Positions 45,392-56,681 of a stretch of 64,000 nt of DNA are shown here, piece by piece; within the stretch, counting starts at the first letter, position 1; the number at the start of each line of letters is the position of its first letter. The DNA is from Devosia sp. SL43 (GTDB taxonomy: Bacteria > Pseudomonadota > Alphaproteobacteria > Rhizobiales > Devosiaceae). Where the stretch lies: positions 930,001 to 994,000 of the forward strand of contig NZ_CP063401.1 in assembly GCF_021729885.1 (NCBI RefSeq), given 5' to 3'. The notes under the pieces are model-generated. The model had not been told where the DNA came from. It saw only the letters and a program-made list of their open reading frames with translations, and did not search any database. The translations under genes and the position numbers were made by a program.

Positions 45392-45808
45392 CTAGACGCT
45401 GGCCAGATGCCGCAAGGCGGCGATAACGGTTGGAAAATCAGGGTTGTCGAGCGTGGCGCGCAGCTCGGCCTGTTGCTTGCGCCATTCGGGAACGGCCATT
45501 TCGACGAGTTGAGCGCCTTGCTCGGTCAGCGCGCCGATGCGCCCGTTGCCGCGCTCGGCCGCTGCACTGGTGACAAGACCCTTGCGCTCCAGCAGGGCCA
45601 GATTGCGGGAAAGCGTGGTCCGGTCCATGGCGATGGCGTCTGCCATTTGCGTCACGGAACGGCCAGAATGTTTCAGCAATGACCCCAGGATGGTGAACTG
45701 CGCAGCTGTGATACCGAACGCTCTCAGCTTGCGATCAGCCCGCCGCGTCACGGCGCGGGCGGCCATGCGGGTATTCAGCACGAAGCAGAGGTCGAACTCG
45801 TCATCCAT
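45392..45808 (-). CDS. MarR family transcriptional regulator
   Basis: 138 residues. Winged helix with LRAFGITAAQFTILGSLLKH, VTQMADAIAMDRTTLSRNLA and LERKGLVTSAAAERGNGRIG; helices at both ends form the dimer. Start ATG at 45808 gives MDDEFDLCFVLNTRMAARAV; in-frame codons to 45859 lie across the palindrome and are unlikely. It precedes fabF on the same strand, so it may control fatty-acid synthesis and itself. Confidence 0.89.
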   Translation of the reverse strand: MDDEFDLCFVLNTRMAARAVTRRADRKLRAFGITAAQFTILGSLLKHSGRSVTQMADAIAMDRTTLSRNLALLERKGLVTSAAAERGNGRIGALTEQGAQLVEMAVPEWRKQQAELRATLDNPDFPTVIAALRHLASV

Positions 45809-45823
45809 GGCCCTGCAGATAGG

Positions 45824-45837
45824 CGTGCATATGCACG
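45824..45837. promoter_or_regulatory. Palindromic operator candidate for the MarR-type regulator
   Basis: CGTGCATATGCACG, a perfect 14-base palindrome 16 bases upstream of the regulator start. MarR dimers typically bind 16-20 base palindromes in their own promoter. It may also touch the divergent icd promoter region (icd starts 107 bases away). Confidence 0.5.
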
Positions 45838-45943
45838 GTGTCAACTGGCATGCCCCCATGCCATAAGCTGCCTTTGCGCCTCGCCAAAGCCGATGCTATA
45901 GCCTCGGCACACCCAATACGCGGAATTCAGGGAGATATTTCCG

Positions 45944-47155
45944 ATGAGCAAGATCAAGGTCGCCAATCCCGTTGTGGATCTCGATGGCGACGAAATGACC
46001 CGGATCATCTGGCAGGCGATCAAGGACAAGCTCATCCATCCCTATCTCGACCTGCCGATCGAGTATTACGACCTCAGCGTCGAAAACCGCGACGCCACCA
46101 ACGACCAGGTGACCGTCGATTCCGCCCATGCCATCCAGAAGCATGGCGTCGGCATCAAATGCGCCACCATCACCCCCGATGAGCAGCGCGTCGAGGAATT
46201 CAAGCTCAAGAAGATGTGGAAGTCGCCCAACGGCACCATCCGCAACATCCTGGGCGGCGTGATCTTCCGCGAGCCCATCATCTGCAAGAACGTGCCGCGC
46301 CTCGTTCCCGGCTGGACCCAGCCGATCATCGTCGGCCGCCATGCCTTTGGCGACCAGTACCGCGCCACCGACTTCCGCTTCCCCGGCAAGGGCACGCTGA
46401 CCATCAAGTTCACCGGCGAAGACGGCAAGGTTATCGAGCACGAAGTCTACCAGGCGCCCGGCGCCGGCGTGGCCATGGCCATGTACAACCTCGATGATTC
46501 GATCCGCGACTTCGCCTATTCTTCGCTGAACTACGCCTATGATCGCGGCGTCCCCTGCTACCTCTCCACCAAGAACACCATCCTCAAGGCCTATGACGGG
46601 CGCTTCAAGGATATCTTCCAGGAAATCTACGACGCCGAATTCAAGGAAAAGTACGAAGCCAAGAAGATCTGGTACGAGCACCGCCTGATCGACGACATGG
46701 TCGCCTCGGCCCTCAAGTGGTCCGGCGGCTATGTCTGGGCCTGCAAGAACTATGACGGCGATGTGCAGTCCGACATCGTGGCGCAGGGCTTCGGCTCGCT
46801 CGGCCTGATGACTTCGGTCCTCGCCACGCCCGATGGCAAGATTGTCGAAGCCGAAGCCGCCCATGGCACGGTGACCCGTCACTACCGCCAGCACCAGCAG
46901 GGCAAGGAAACCTCGACCAACTCGACGGCCTCGATCTTCGCCTGGACCCGCGGCCTCGCCCACCGTGCCAAGCTCGACGACAACGAAGCGCTGCGCAAGT
47001 TTGCGCTGACCCTCGAAAAGGTCACCGTCGACACGATCGAAGAAGGCAAGATGACCAAGGACCTGAGCCTGCTCGTCGGTCCGGATCAGCCGTGGCTGTC
47101 GACCCTGGGCTTCCTAGACGCCATCGACCAGAACCTGCAGAAGGCCATGGCGTAG
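45944..47155 (+). CDS. icd: NADP-dependent isocitrate dehydrogenase
   Basis: 403 residues, TCA-cycle enzyme giving 2-oxoglutarate, CO2 and NADPH. Of the eukaryote-like (type II) NADP class seen in many alphaproteobacteria: starts [20 protein letters not shown], with [39 protein letters not shown] and the metal/NADP region [19 protein letters not shown]. The late [20 protein letters not shown] binds NADP. AGGGAG precedes the start ATG. A strong terminator follows. Confidence 0.97.
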   Translation: MSKIKVANPVVDLDGDEMTRIIWQAIKDKLIHPYLDLPIEYYDLSVENRDATNDQVTVDSAHAIQKHGVGIKCATITPDEQRVEEFKLKKMWKSPNGTIRNILGGVIFREPIICKNVPRLVPGWTQPIIVGRHAFGDQYRATDFRFPGKGTLTIKFTGEDGKVIEHEVYQAPGAGVAMAMYNLDDSIRDFAYSSLNYAYDRGVPCYLSTKNTILKAYDGRFKDIFQEIYDAEFKEKYEAKKIWYEHRLIDDMVASALKWSGGYVWACKNYDGDVQSDIVAQGFGSLGLMTSVLATPDGKIVEAEAAHGTVTRHYRQHQQGKETSTNSTASIFAWTRGLAHRAKLDDNEALRKFALTLEKVTVDTIEEGKMTKDLSLLVGPDQPWLSTLGFLDAIDQNLQKAMA

Positions 47156-47178
47156 GCCACGGCTTGGAGCGATGATGA

Positions 47179-47206
47179 GGCCGGGTCCGGGGACCCGGCC
47201 TTTTTT
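47179..47206 (+). terminator. Rho-independent terminator of icd
   Basis: Perfect 9-base stem GGCCGGGTC / GACCCGGCC with CGGG loop, followed by TTTTTTG. It ends 15 bases before the next start codon, so the following gene needs its own promoter inside or read-through. Confidence 0.9.
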
Positions 47207-47220
47207 GTTTGGAGCGAACC

Positions 47221-47622
47221 ATGACCATCGGCACCGGTACCAAGGACGATCCGTGGCAGCTCAAGACGCCGCCCGGCACGTCCGATATCACCATGTATCG
47301 CGACGAAGCTGCCGGTGCTCTTGTCTGCAATGCCGGCGGCACCGAATTGCGCTACCAGCTCCGTTGCGTCGAGGATCTTCACGCCATGCTCAAGGCCCAT
47401 GGCGACTGGATGGAACTGGGCAATGCCGACGAGCAGAAGCCAGCCAAGGACGGCACGGTCGAGGCCTGGGCGCGCTCGCCGGACAATCCGGTCGGTGGTT
47501 GGTACGGCATCCGCAAGGGTTTTCGCGGACGCTTCGGCAACTATGTCCCGCCGGTGCTTGAAGCGCTGGGCCTGGTCGAGCTTGAACACAACCCTCGCAA
47601 CAATCGCGTCCGCGCCAAATAG
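47221..47622 (+). CDS. Small hypothetical protein, DUF6855-like
   Basis: 133 residues. Starts MTIGTGTKDDPWQLKTPPG and contains DEQKPAKDGTVEAWARSPDN and GGWYGIRKGFRGRFGNYVPP, which I recognise with moderate confidence as the DUF6855 family. No membrane segment or signal peptide. GGAG lies seven bases before the ATG at 47221; a start four codons earlier is possible. It follows the icd terminator directly. Function unknown. Confidence 0.78.
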   Translation: MTIGTGTKDDPWQLKTPPGTSDITMYRDEAAGALVCNAGGTELRYQLRCVEDLHAMLKAHGDWMELGNADEQKPAKDGTVEAWARSPDNPVGGWYGIRKGFRGRFGNYVPPVLEALGLVELEHNPRNNRVRAK

Positions 47623-47745
47623 CCATAGGCACAGACATGTGCCTTACAAGTCCCGGCTGGCCACATTTCTGGCCTTGAGCCGCAATCATCGCCTCCCATA
47701 TCCGGTTCGGGTCCATCACCGGGCCGTGATTGGAGGGATATCGAT

Positions 47746-48474
47746 ATGCGTAGAACCGCAATTCTCGCACTGGCCACCACCGTAGCCATGACCGGCACGG
47801 CCTTTGCCCAAAGCCGTGATTTCGATCTGGCCGGATTCGACCGGATCGACATCGCGACTGGGCTCGACGCCGTGGTCACCATCGGCGACAGCTTCTCGGT
47901 GCGGGCGGAGTCCCGAAGCCAGGATGCGCTCGACAAACTGGAGGTCGCGGTGAACGGCGGCGTGCTCTCGGCCAAGCTCGACCAGAACTTCTTCGACTTC
48001 ATCATCAATGGCGGCCTTGTCGGCCTGCTGTTGAGCGATGGTCAGGCGGTGCAGTTCACCATCACGCTGCCGGCGCTGGCAGGGGTCGACGCCGGTTCGG
48101 GGGCAGATGTCGATCTGCTTGGGTTCAAGGGCGACACCCTGGAACTCAATGCATCGAGCGGCGCTGATATCTCGGTGACCAATGCTGAGTTGGCCAATCT
48201 GGCGGCCAGCGCCTCGAGCGGCGCCGATATCGAGCTGAGCGGCCAGGTGGAAACACTTGAGGTTGAGGCGTCCAGCGGCAGCAACATCGACGCTGCCGAT
48301 CTGGTCGCCAAGAGCGCATCTGCAGATGCGTCGAGCGGTGCCGATATCTCGGTTCATGCGACGCAGGATATCAAGGCCGCGGCCAGCAGCGGTGGTGACA
48401 TCGAAGTCCTGGGCAATCCGACTAGCCGCGACATCGACGCTTCGAGCGGTGGCGATGTGAGTTTCGACGACTGA
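47746..48474 (+). CDS. Secreted DUF2807 (GIN domain) protein
   Basis: 242 residues with a Sec signal peptide (ILALATTVAMTGTAFA) and a DUF2807/GIN domain, predicted to be a right-handed beta-helix or beta-solenoid head. It starts DFDLAGFDRIDIATGLDAVV, the family opening. From about residue 130 the motif A-S-S-G-A/S-D-I recurs at least six times about every 18-22 residues (NASSGADISV, SASSGADIEL, EASSGSNIDA, DASSGADISV, AASSGGDIEV, DASSGGDVSF). It has no membrane anchor, so it is periplasmic or released. Function of the family is unclear. Confidence 0.85.
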   Translation: MRRTAILALATTVAMTGTAFAQSRDFDLAGFDRIDIATGLDAVVTIGDSFSVRAESRSQDALDKLEVAVNGGVLSAKLDQNFFDFIINGGLVGLLLSDGQAVQFTITLPALAGVDAGSGADVDLLGFKGDTLELNASSGADISVTNAELANLAASASSGADIELSGQVETLEVEASSGSNIDAADLVAKSASADASSGADISVHATQDIKAAASSGGDIEVLGNPTSRDIDASSGGDVSFDD

Positions 48475-48483
48475 GCCCAAACG

Positions 48484-48510
48484 AAAAGGGCGCCACGAGG
48501 GCGCCCTTCC
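48484..48510. terminator. Bidirectional terminator between DUF2807 and VWA genes
   Basis: Stem AAGGGCGCC / GGCGCCCTT with 5-base loop between convergent genes. The minus-strand reading is followed by TTTTCGT; the plus strand by CCTATG. More likely to serve the VWA gene. Confidence 0.65.
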
Positions 48511-48531
48511 TATGTTGCGACGGTCAGGAGC

Positions 48532-50226
48532 CTACTTCTTCTTACCGCCAGCAGGGGCAGCTTCCACCGTCAGCTCGAACCGCTCGCCACCCTTGATGGT
48601 GACAGGGGTTTCGGTGACGCTGTCGCCGATAGTGGTCGCGATGACGTAGTCGCCATCCGCAAGCGTCGTCTGGAATGTCGGGCCGTATCCATAGTCGAAC
48701 GACGTGCGATTGCCCTGGATGTCCTTTGTCGCCGACAGCACTTCAACGTAGTTGTCGGCCGGGGTGGTGACGGCCAGCACGCCGGCATTCATCACATTGA
48801 CGACTTCGATGAGTTCCGACGCGGTAACGGTGAACGGAACTTCGCCGGCTGCGCCGCCCAGATCGTACGTCATCACATAGTCGCCCGGCGGAAGCTCGAA
48901 TTGCTGTTCGCCGCCGTAGCCGTAGGTGACCGACTTACGCGTCCCATCGATGGACTTCTGGGCCTCCAACACTTCGATGAAGATATCGGCCTCCACCGGC
49001 GCGCCCTCGACATATTCCGACGTGATCTTGGCAACACCGACGCTGACGACGATGTCCTTGACCACGCGGCTGCCAGCTTCGGTGGTGAAGGTCTCGGTAT
49101 AGGTGCCCTCGCCAAGCGCGATGTTCAGTGTCGTCTCACCGGCCGGCACCACCAGGAGCGTCGTGCCATATTCGGTCGTCACATATTCCTGGCCGTGCAG
49201 GATTTCGATCGAAGCATCCTCGTCGACATTCTGGCCCTCGCCCGGCCGCGGCAGGACTTCGAGAATGGCGCCGTCTAGGACGAAGTGCGGTGTAATGACC
49301 TTACCGGCTTCGACGGTAACCGGCTGCTCAGACGTCGCATAGCCAAGCGTCGCCGTCATGATGTAGTCGCCCGGCGGCACGATGGCCTTGGTGTCGGCAT
49401 AGTATTCCGTCTGCACGTATTCGCCCTTGGAGCCGTCGGCATTAACGCGATACCAGACCCAGGTAAGATCGCCGATACCGCCATTGCGAACCAGATCTGG
49501 GCCGCCCTCCGACAGAGCAGCGGTGGGAGCGACGGTGTAGTCAACGGCGGCGGGTTCAGGCTCAGGTGCTGGCTCTGGGGCCGGGACCGGCTCGGCCTGC
49601 GCGACCTGGGCCACGGTCGTGGTCAGCGCCTCGACGAGCGCATCGCCATCATTGGCCGACAGATACTGCCCACCGGTATTCTCGGCGAGGCAGGCAACCT
49701 GCTGCCCTTCCTCGTCGGAAAGGCCGAAGCCTAGTACGTGGGTTGTAAAATCAATGCCCTGGCTCTCAAGGTCGGAGGCTAGTGCACAAGGATCGACCTC
49801 GCAGGTCTCAAGGCCATCCGTAATCAGGATGACCGTGGCCTTCTGCTCGGTGAAGGCGAGGTCTTCGGCGGCCAGACGCACCGCGTCTGAAATCGGCGTC
49901 ATGCCCTTGGGATTGATCGCGTCGGCGGCAGCAATTATGGCCGCTCCCGTACCAGTCGCAGGCTCGACCAGCATCTGGATGTCTTCGCAGTTGCCCTTCT
50001 CGCGATGACCGTAGGTCATGAAGCCAAGTTCGAGATCGTCGGGCAGACTGGACAGTACGGAAGCCAATGTTTCGCGCGCGATGGTGATGCGCGCCTTGCC
50101 GTCGATCTGGGCCCACATGGAGCCAGAGCCATCAAGCACGATGATGGCACGCTCGGCCGCTATGGCCGGCAATGCCAAGCCAAGAGCAGCAACCGCCCCC
50201 AGCACCAATTTCCGGAAAATCCGCAT
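48532..50226 (-). CDS. Secreted von Willebrand factor A protein with four C-terminal beta repeats
   Basis: 564 residues. Signal peptide at residues 1-24 (ending ALPAIAA), then a VWA domain (about 25-210) with a complete MIDAS: D32-G-S34-G-S36 in VLDGSGSMWAQIDG, Thr110 in KGMTPISDAV and Asp137 in ILITDGLETC. A Pro/Glu-rich linker follows (211-227, PVPAPEPAPEPEPA). The rest holds four similar beta units of about 80 residues with G-D-Y or equivalent turns: PPGDYIMTATLGYATSE, PAGETTLNIALGEGTYTE, PPGDYVMTYDLGGAAGE and ADGDYVIATTIGDSVTE. The C-terminus is Lys-rich. Probably a periplasmic or surface adhesion or scaffold protein; partner unknown. Confidence 0.87.
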   Translation of the reverse strand: MRIFRKLVLGAVAALGLALPAIAAERAIIVLDGSGSMWAQIDGKARITIARETLASVLSSLPDDLELGFMTYGHREKGNCEDIQMLVEPATGTGAAIIAAADAINPKGMTPISDAVRLAAEDLAFTEQKATVILITDGLETCEVDPCALASDLESQGIDFTTHVLGFGLSDEEGQQVACLAENTGGQYLSANDGDALVEALTTTVAQVAQAEPVPAPEPAPEPEPAAVDYTVAPTAALSEGGPDLVRNGGIGDLTWVWYRVNADGSKGEYVQTEYYADTKAIVPPGDYIMTATLGYATSEQPVTVEAGKVITPHFVLDGAILEVLPRPGEGQNVDEDASIEILHGQEYVTTEYGTTLLVVPAGETTLNIALGEGTYTETFTTEAGSRVVKDIVVSVGVAKITSEYVEGAPVEADIFIEVLEAQKSIDGTRKSVTYGYGGEQQFELPPGDYVMTYDLGGAAGEVPFTVTASELIEVVNVMNAGVLAVTTPADNYVEVLSATKDIQGNRTSFDYGYGPTFQTTLADGDYVIATTIGDSVTETPVTIKGGERFELTVEAAPAGGKKK

Positions 50227-50542
50227 AGTTGAAGCCCTCCAAGCCACGGCAATCCGTTATCGAGGACTGCCCAAGATGTTGCAATTCAAAACATTTGTTG
50301 GATGACGCGCAGATGAACGACCCGTTCAGTTCGCAATACTGAGCGGCAATGCGGCAGGCAGAGTTAATAGATGGCATTTTTGCCCATTCGGTGCCGGCCC
50401 CTCGGGCGCGTTGATACCGGTTCGATGGCGAGCGGCAAGGACCGCGCAATAGCGCCGCAGGGTCGCTATTTCCGTCGACGGTCACGGGCCGGGCATCTAT
50501 GGTCACACCATTGCTCAAAACCCTCGTTTTCCTGGATTTGCC
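50227..50542. other. Spacer between divergent VWA and EamA genes
   Basis: 316 bases without a supported gene. It must hold both divergent promoters. I see no clear hairpin, repeat or recognisable operator; short open frames across it are antisense or chance. Confidence 0.6.
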
Positions 50543-51475
50543 ATGCCGGTCGGCGTGATTTACGCGATTGCCGCCTATTCGATCTATTCGGGCGGCGACG
50601 CCATTATCAAAGGCTTCGGGCAGAACCTCTCGGTGTTCGAGATCGGCTTCTTCGTCGCCTTGTTCGGCCTGATTCCGGCGTTGTTTGCCAAGCCGAAGGA
50701 CGAACGCTGGCGCGACAGCTTCAAGCTCAGGCACGCGCTGCTGGTTCATCTCCGTTCGTTCACCGGCGTCACTTCGGCCATGCTCGTGACCGTCTCGTTC
50801 ACGACCATTCCCTTTGCCGAGACCTATTCGCTGGTCTTCATGATGCCGCTGTTTATTACGGTGATGTCAGTTTTCATCCTCAGGGAGCGGGTCGACATGG
50901 TGCGCTGGGCCATGCTGGCCCTGGGCTTTGCCGGCGTCATGCTCGTGGTCAGACCGGGCTTTCGTGAGCTGGAATTCGGCCACTTGACCGCCCTGCTCTG
51001 CGCCGTGTTCGGCGCGTCGACCACGACGATCCTGCGCGTGATCGCGCCGACCGAGAAACGCGTCAGCCTGATCGCGCTGCCCGCGATCTATATCCTCGTC
51101 ATCAACGCCGTGCTGATGATCCCCGGTTTCGTCATGCCCACTCCGCAACAGTTCGGCCTGCTGGCGGCATCGGGCGCCATGGTCGGCATGGGGCATATTC
51201 TGTTGATCGCCGCGACGCGCAATGCGCCGGCCAGCCAGGTGGCGCCAATCCAGTATGTGCAGATCGTGTGGGCGATCAGCCTGGGCGCTTTCTTCTATGC
51301 CGAATATCCGGACCTGCTGGCCTATATCGGCCTGGCCGTCGTGGTGCTGTCGGGGCTGGTCAACGTCTTCATCGATGGGGCCCGCACTCGCATCGCCGGC
51401 CGGTTCGCCGAGTATAGGGCGCGGCGGCCCACATCACCCACAGACATAAGCGAAGTCCAGGGCCCTGAAATATAG
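50543..51475 (+). CDS. DMT/EamA family transporter
   Basis: 310 residues, ten transmembrane segments in two EamA halves. MPVGVIYAIAAYSIYSGGDA begins the first, and VAPIQYVQIVWAISLGAFFY closes the second repeat. Related to bacterial drug/metabolite exporters. A close paralogue follows directly (51572-52456); they share VFEI(G/A)FF in helix 2 and an identical-looking C-terminal helix arrangement, so tandem duplication is evident. Substrate unknown. Confidence 0.88.
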   Translation: MPVGVIYAIAAYSIYSGGDAIIKGFGQNLSVFEIGFFVALFGLIPALFAKPKDERWRDSFKLRHALLVHLRSFTGVTSAMLVTVSFTTIPFAETYSLVFMMPLFITVMSVFILRERVDMVRWAMLALGFAGVMLVVRPGFRELEFGHLTALLCAVFGASTTTILRVIAPTEKRVSLIALPAIYILVINAVLMIPGFVMPTPQQFGLLAASGAMVGMGHILLIAATRNAPASQVAPIQYVQIVWAISLGAFFYAEYPDLLAYIGLAVVVLSGLVNVFIDGARTRIAGRFAEYRARRPTSPTDISEVQGPEI

Positions 51476-51571
51476 TTCGACGGGCGCTGGAGGGAGCATC
51501 GACGGGCCGCGTCGGCGCTTGTATGGTAGGATCAATTGATCCCGAGTCCCTCATACATTTCCGGATTTTCG

Positions 51572-52456
51572 ATGCCAATCGGCGTCCTTCTTGCATTTCT
51601 GGCCTATGCCAGCTTCTCCATGGCCGACGCCCTCATCAAGGTGACCGGCCCGACAATGTCGGTTTTCGAGATCGCGTTTTTCACGACGACCTTCTCGATC
51701 ATTCCGGCCATGCTGACCAAGCGCGGCGAGCGCTGGCGCGACCTCTACAAGCTGCGGCATCCCTGGTTGGTCCACTTACGATGCGCTACAGCTATCTCGG
51801 GCACCGCCTGCGTGATGTATGCCTTCACCCACATCCCTTTTGCCGACGTCTATGCCATCGGGTTCCTCACGCCGATCATGGTCACGCTGCTGAGCGTCTT
51901 GGTGCTCAAGGAGCACGTTGCCGTGCATCGCTGGCTGCTGCTGCTGATCAGCTTTCTCGGCGTCGTGCTGGTCATCCGGCCTGGCGTGCGCGAGCTGCAG
52001 CTTGGCCACCTCGCCATCTTCTGCAGCGTGTTCTTTGGCGGCGTCACCACGATCATTCTGCGCCATGTGGCACCCAGGGAACGCCGTGTGAGCCTCGTCG
52101 GCCTCCAGGTGCTCTATTCGGCCATCTTCAACGGCGTGCTAATGATCCCGTTCTTCGTGCTGCCTTCGCTGGAGCAGTTGGCGGTGTTTCTCGGAATCGG
52201 CCTTGTGGGCGGGACAGGCGGCCTGCTGCTCATTGCCGCAACCAAGCACTCACCGGCCAATCTGGTGGCGCCGGTCCAGTATAGCCAGCTGATCTGGGCC
52301 ATCGTCTTCGGGGCGGCGTTCTTCGGCGAATATCCAGACTATGTCGCCGTCATCGGCCTGGTCATTGTGTTGGCGGCAGGGCTCGCCAATGTTCTTACTG
52401 AGAAGCTCAAAATCGTCTGGAAGCCGCGCATCTTCTTCTGGCGCACTGGCCTCTAG
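51572..52456 (+). CDS. DMT/EamA family transporter (paralogue)
   Basis: 294 residues, ten transmembrane segments. Starts MPIGVLLAFLAYASFSMADA, parallel to its upstream neighbour, and has VAPVQYSQLIWAIVFGAAFF near the end. ATG at 51572 matches the paralogue's start; an upstream TTG would add 12 residues. Ninety-six bases after the first copy, same strand, followed by a bidirectional terminator shared with alaS. Confidence 0.87.
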   Translation: MPIGVLLAFLAYASFSMADALIKVTGPTMSVFEIAFFTTTFSIIPAMLTKRGERWRDLYKLRHPWLVHLRCATAISGTACVMYAFTHIPFADVYAIGFLTPIMVTLLSVLVLKEHVAVHRWLLLLISFLGVVLVIRPGVRELQLGHLAIFCSVFFGGVTTIILRHVAPRERRVSLVGLQVLYSAIFNGVLMIPFFVLPSLEQLAVFLGIGLVGGTGGLLLIAATKHSPANLVAPVQYSQLIWAIVFGAAFFGEYPDYVAVIGLVIVLAAGLANVLTEKLKIVWKPRIFFWRTGL

Positions 52457-52460
52457 AGAC

Positions 52461-52488
52461 AAAAATCCCCGCTTTCGCAGGGATTTTC
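52461..52488. terminator. Bidirectional terminator between EamA and alaS genes
   Basis: AAAATCCC-C-GC-TTTC-GC-A-GGGATTTT: 8-base outer stem plus 2 inner pairs with one mismatch. A-run on the left and T-run on the right make it work on both strands of these convergent genes. Confidence 0.85.
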
Positions 52489-52498
52489 CATTCATTGC

Positions 52499-55156
<2,658 letters not shown>

Positions 55157-55275
55157 GTCAGGCTTTCATTCGGAAACTGGCGCCGCAGCGCCGCAGAACA
55201 GGTCGGCTGGCTTTCTATCCCGTGGTTTGCCGGGATGTCCAGCATTGCGGCGGGATTGGGGTGGCGACAGGCCCA

Positions 55276-55309
55276 ACAAACAAAAGAGGCATCGCTTGCG
55301 CGATGCCTC
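55276..55309 (-). terminator. Rho-independent terminator of recA
   Basis: On the minus strand the perfect 10-base stem GAGGCATCGC / GCGATGCCTC with GCAA loop is followed by TTTTGTTTG, 28 bases past the recA stop. It separates recA from alaS transcription. Confidence 0.9.
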
Positions 55310-55336
55310 AGGCATTCCCTGCATGGGAGGCAGTTT

Positions 55337-56413
55337 TTATTCGTCGTCGCTACCAGCGTCGTCATCGCCGCCTGCCACCAGCAGCACTTCGCCGAGGAGG
55401 CCCGAGCTTTCGCGCACCCCCTGCTCAATGGTTGCTGCAGCCGCCGGATTGTCCTTGAGGAACTGGCGAGCGTTCTCGCGGCCCTGCCCCATGCGCTGGC
55501 TATCGTAGGAGAACCAGGCGCCTGACTTCTCGACGACACCGGACTTGACGCCCAGATCGAGAAGCTCGCCGGTCTTGGAAATACCCTCGCCATACATGAT
55601 GTCGAATTCGACTTGGCGGAACGGCGGAGCCAGCTTGTTCTTGACCACCTTCACGCGGGTCTGGTTGCCAACGATCTCTTCGCGATCCTTGATGGCGCCG
55701 ATGCGACGGATATCGAGGCGAACCGAGGCATAGAACTTGAGCGCGTTACCGCCGGTCGTGGTCTCGGGCGAGCCATACATCACGCCGATCTTCATACGGA
55801 TCTGGTTGATGAAGATGACCAGGCACTTGGACTTGGAGATGGACGAAGTCAGCTTGCGCATGGCCTGGCTCATCAGGCGGGCCTGCAGGCCCGGCAGTGA
55901 GTCGCCCATCTCGCCTTCCAGCTCGGCGCGAGGCGTCAGTGCCGCCACCGAATCAACCACCAGAACGTCAATGGCGCCGGAGCGGACCAGAGTATCGGTG
56001 ATTTCGAGGGCCTGTTCGCCGGCATCAGGCTGCGAGATCAGCAGGTCATCGACGCTGACGCCGAGCTTGCGGGCATAGATGGGGTCGAGGGCATGTTCGG
56101 CGTCGACGAAGGCGCAGATGCCGCCAGCCTTCTGGGCCTCGGCAATCACATGCAGCGCCAAGGTGGTCTTGCCCGAGCTTTCCGGCCCGAAGATTTCGAC
56201 GATACGCCCCTTGGGCAGCCCGCCAATGCCCAACGCGATATCGAGACCAAGCGAGCCGGTCGAGATCGACTCGACTTCGATGGACGATGCCTCGCCAAGG
56301 CGCATGATCGAGCCCTTGCCGAAATTGCGCTCGATCTGGCTGAGCGCCGCGGCAAGTGCCTTGTCCTTATCCATCGATCCACCTTCAACTACACGAAGCG
56401 GCGCGTTAGCCAT
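55337..56413 (-). CDS. recA: Recombinase RecA
   Basis: 358 residues, ATP-dependent strand-exchange protein and LexA co-protease. Walker A is [20 protein letters not shown], and Walker B lies in [20 protein letters not shown]. The L2 region is [21 protein letters not shown]-terminal [20 protein letters not shown] and the acidic tail [11 protein letters not shown] are typical. Start ATG at 56413 follows AAGGAGA. An SOS box lies 84 bases upstream. Confidence 0.98.
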   Translation of the reverse strand: MANAPLRVVEGGSMDKDKALAAALSQIERNFGKGSIMRLGEASSIEVESISTGSLGLDIALGIGGLPKGRIVEIFGPESSGKTTLALHVIAEAQKAGGICAFVDAEHALDPIYARKLGVSVDDLLISQPDAGEQALEITDTLVRSGAIDVLVVDSVAALTPRAELEGEMGDSLPGLQARLMSQAMRKLTSSISKSKCLVIFINQIRMKIGVMYGSPETTTGGNALKFYASVRLDIRRIGAIKDREEIVGNQTRVKVVKNKLAPPFRQVEFDIMYGEGISKTGELLDLGVKSGVVEKSGAWFSYDSQRMGQGRENARQFLKDNPAAAATIEQGVRESSGLLGEVLLVAGGDDDAGSDDE

Positions 56414-56496
56414 CTAGTCTCTCCTTATTCCACGCTCTCGGAGGCTGCGCAACGCGCCGACGCCTGATGTGGCCATGCATTGAATGTGCCCTATTT

Positions 56497-56511
56497 GTTC
56501 TCATCTTGTTC
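56497..56511 (-). promoter_or_regulatory. LexA (SOS) box of recA
   Basis: GTTC-TCATCTT-GTTC matches exactly the alphaproteobacterial LexA site GTTC-N7-GTTC known from Rhodobacter, Caulobacter and Sinorhizobium. It lies 84 bases upstream of the recA start, so recA is expected to be SOS-induced. Confidence 0.85.
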
Positions 56512-56681
56512 CGGAACTGTCAATGCACAAAATGAGAACATCCTGCCAGATCATGTCAGCAGGACCGCGAGAATCATGCTTCCGTCGATAAGTATGATTT
56601 TTGGGCTTGCGTCTGGGGGGCATGTTGCGTTTTATGCCAGCCAATTCGGCCCTGTCGGGCGCCCAGCGGAGGAGCCCCGCC

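Noticed and set aside
48120-48460. DNA-level tandem repeat array
   Set aside because: The periodicity comes from the ASSGADI protein repeats of the DUF2807 gene and varies at the third codon positions.
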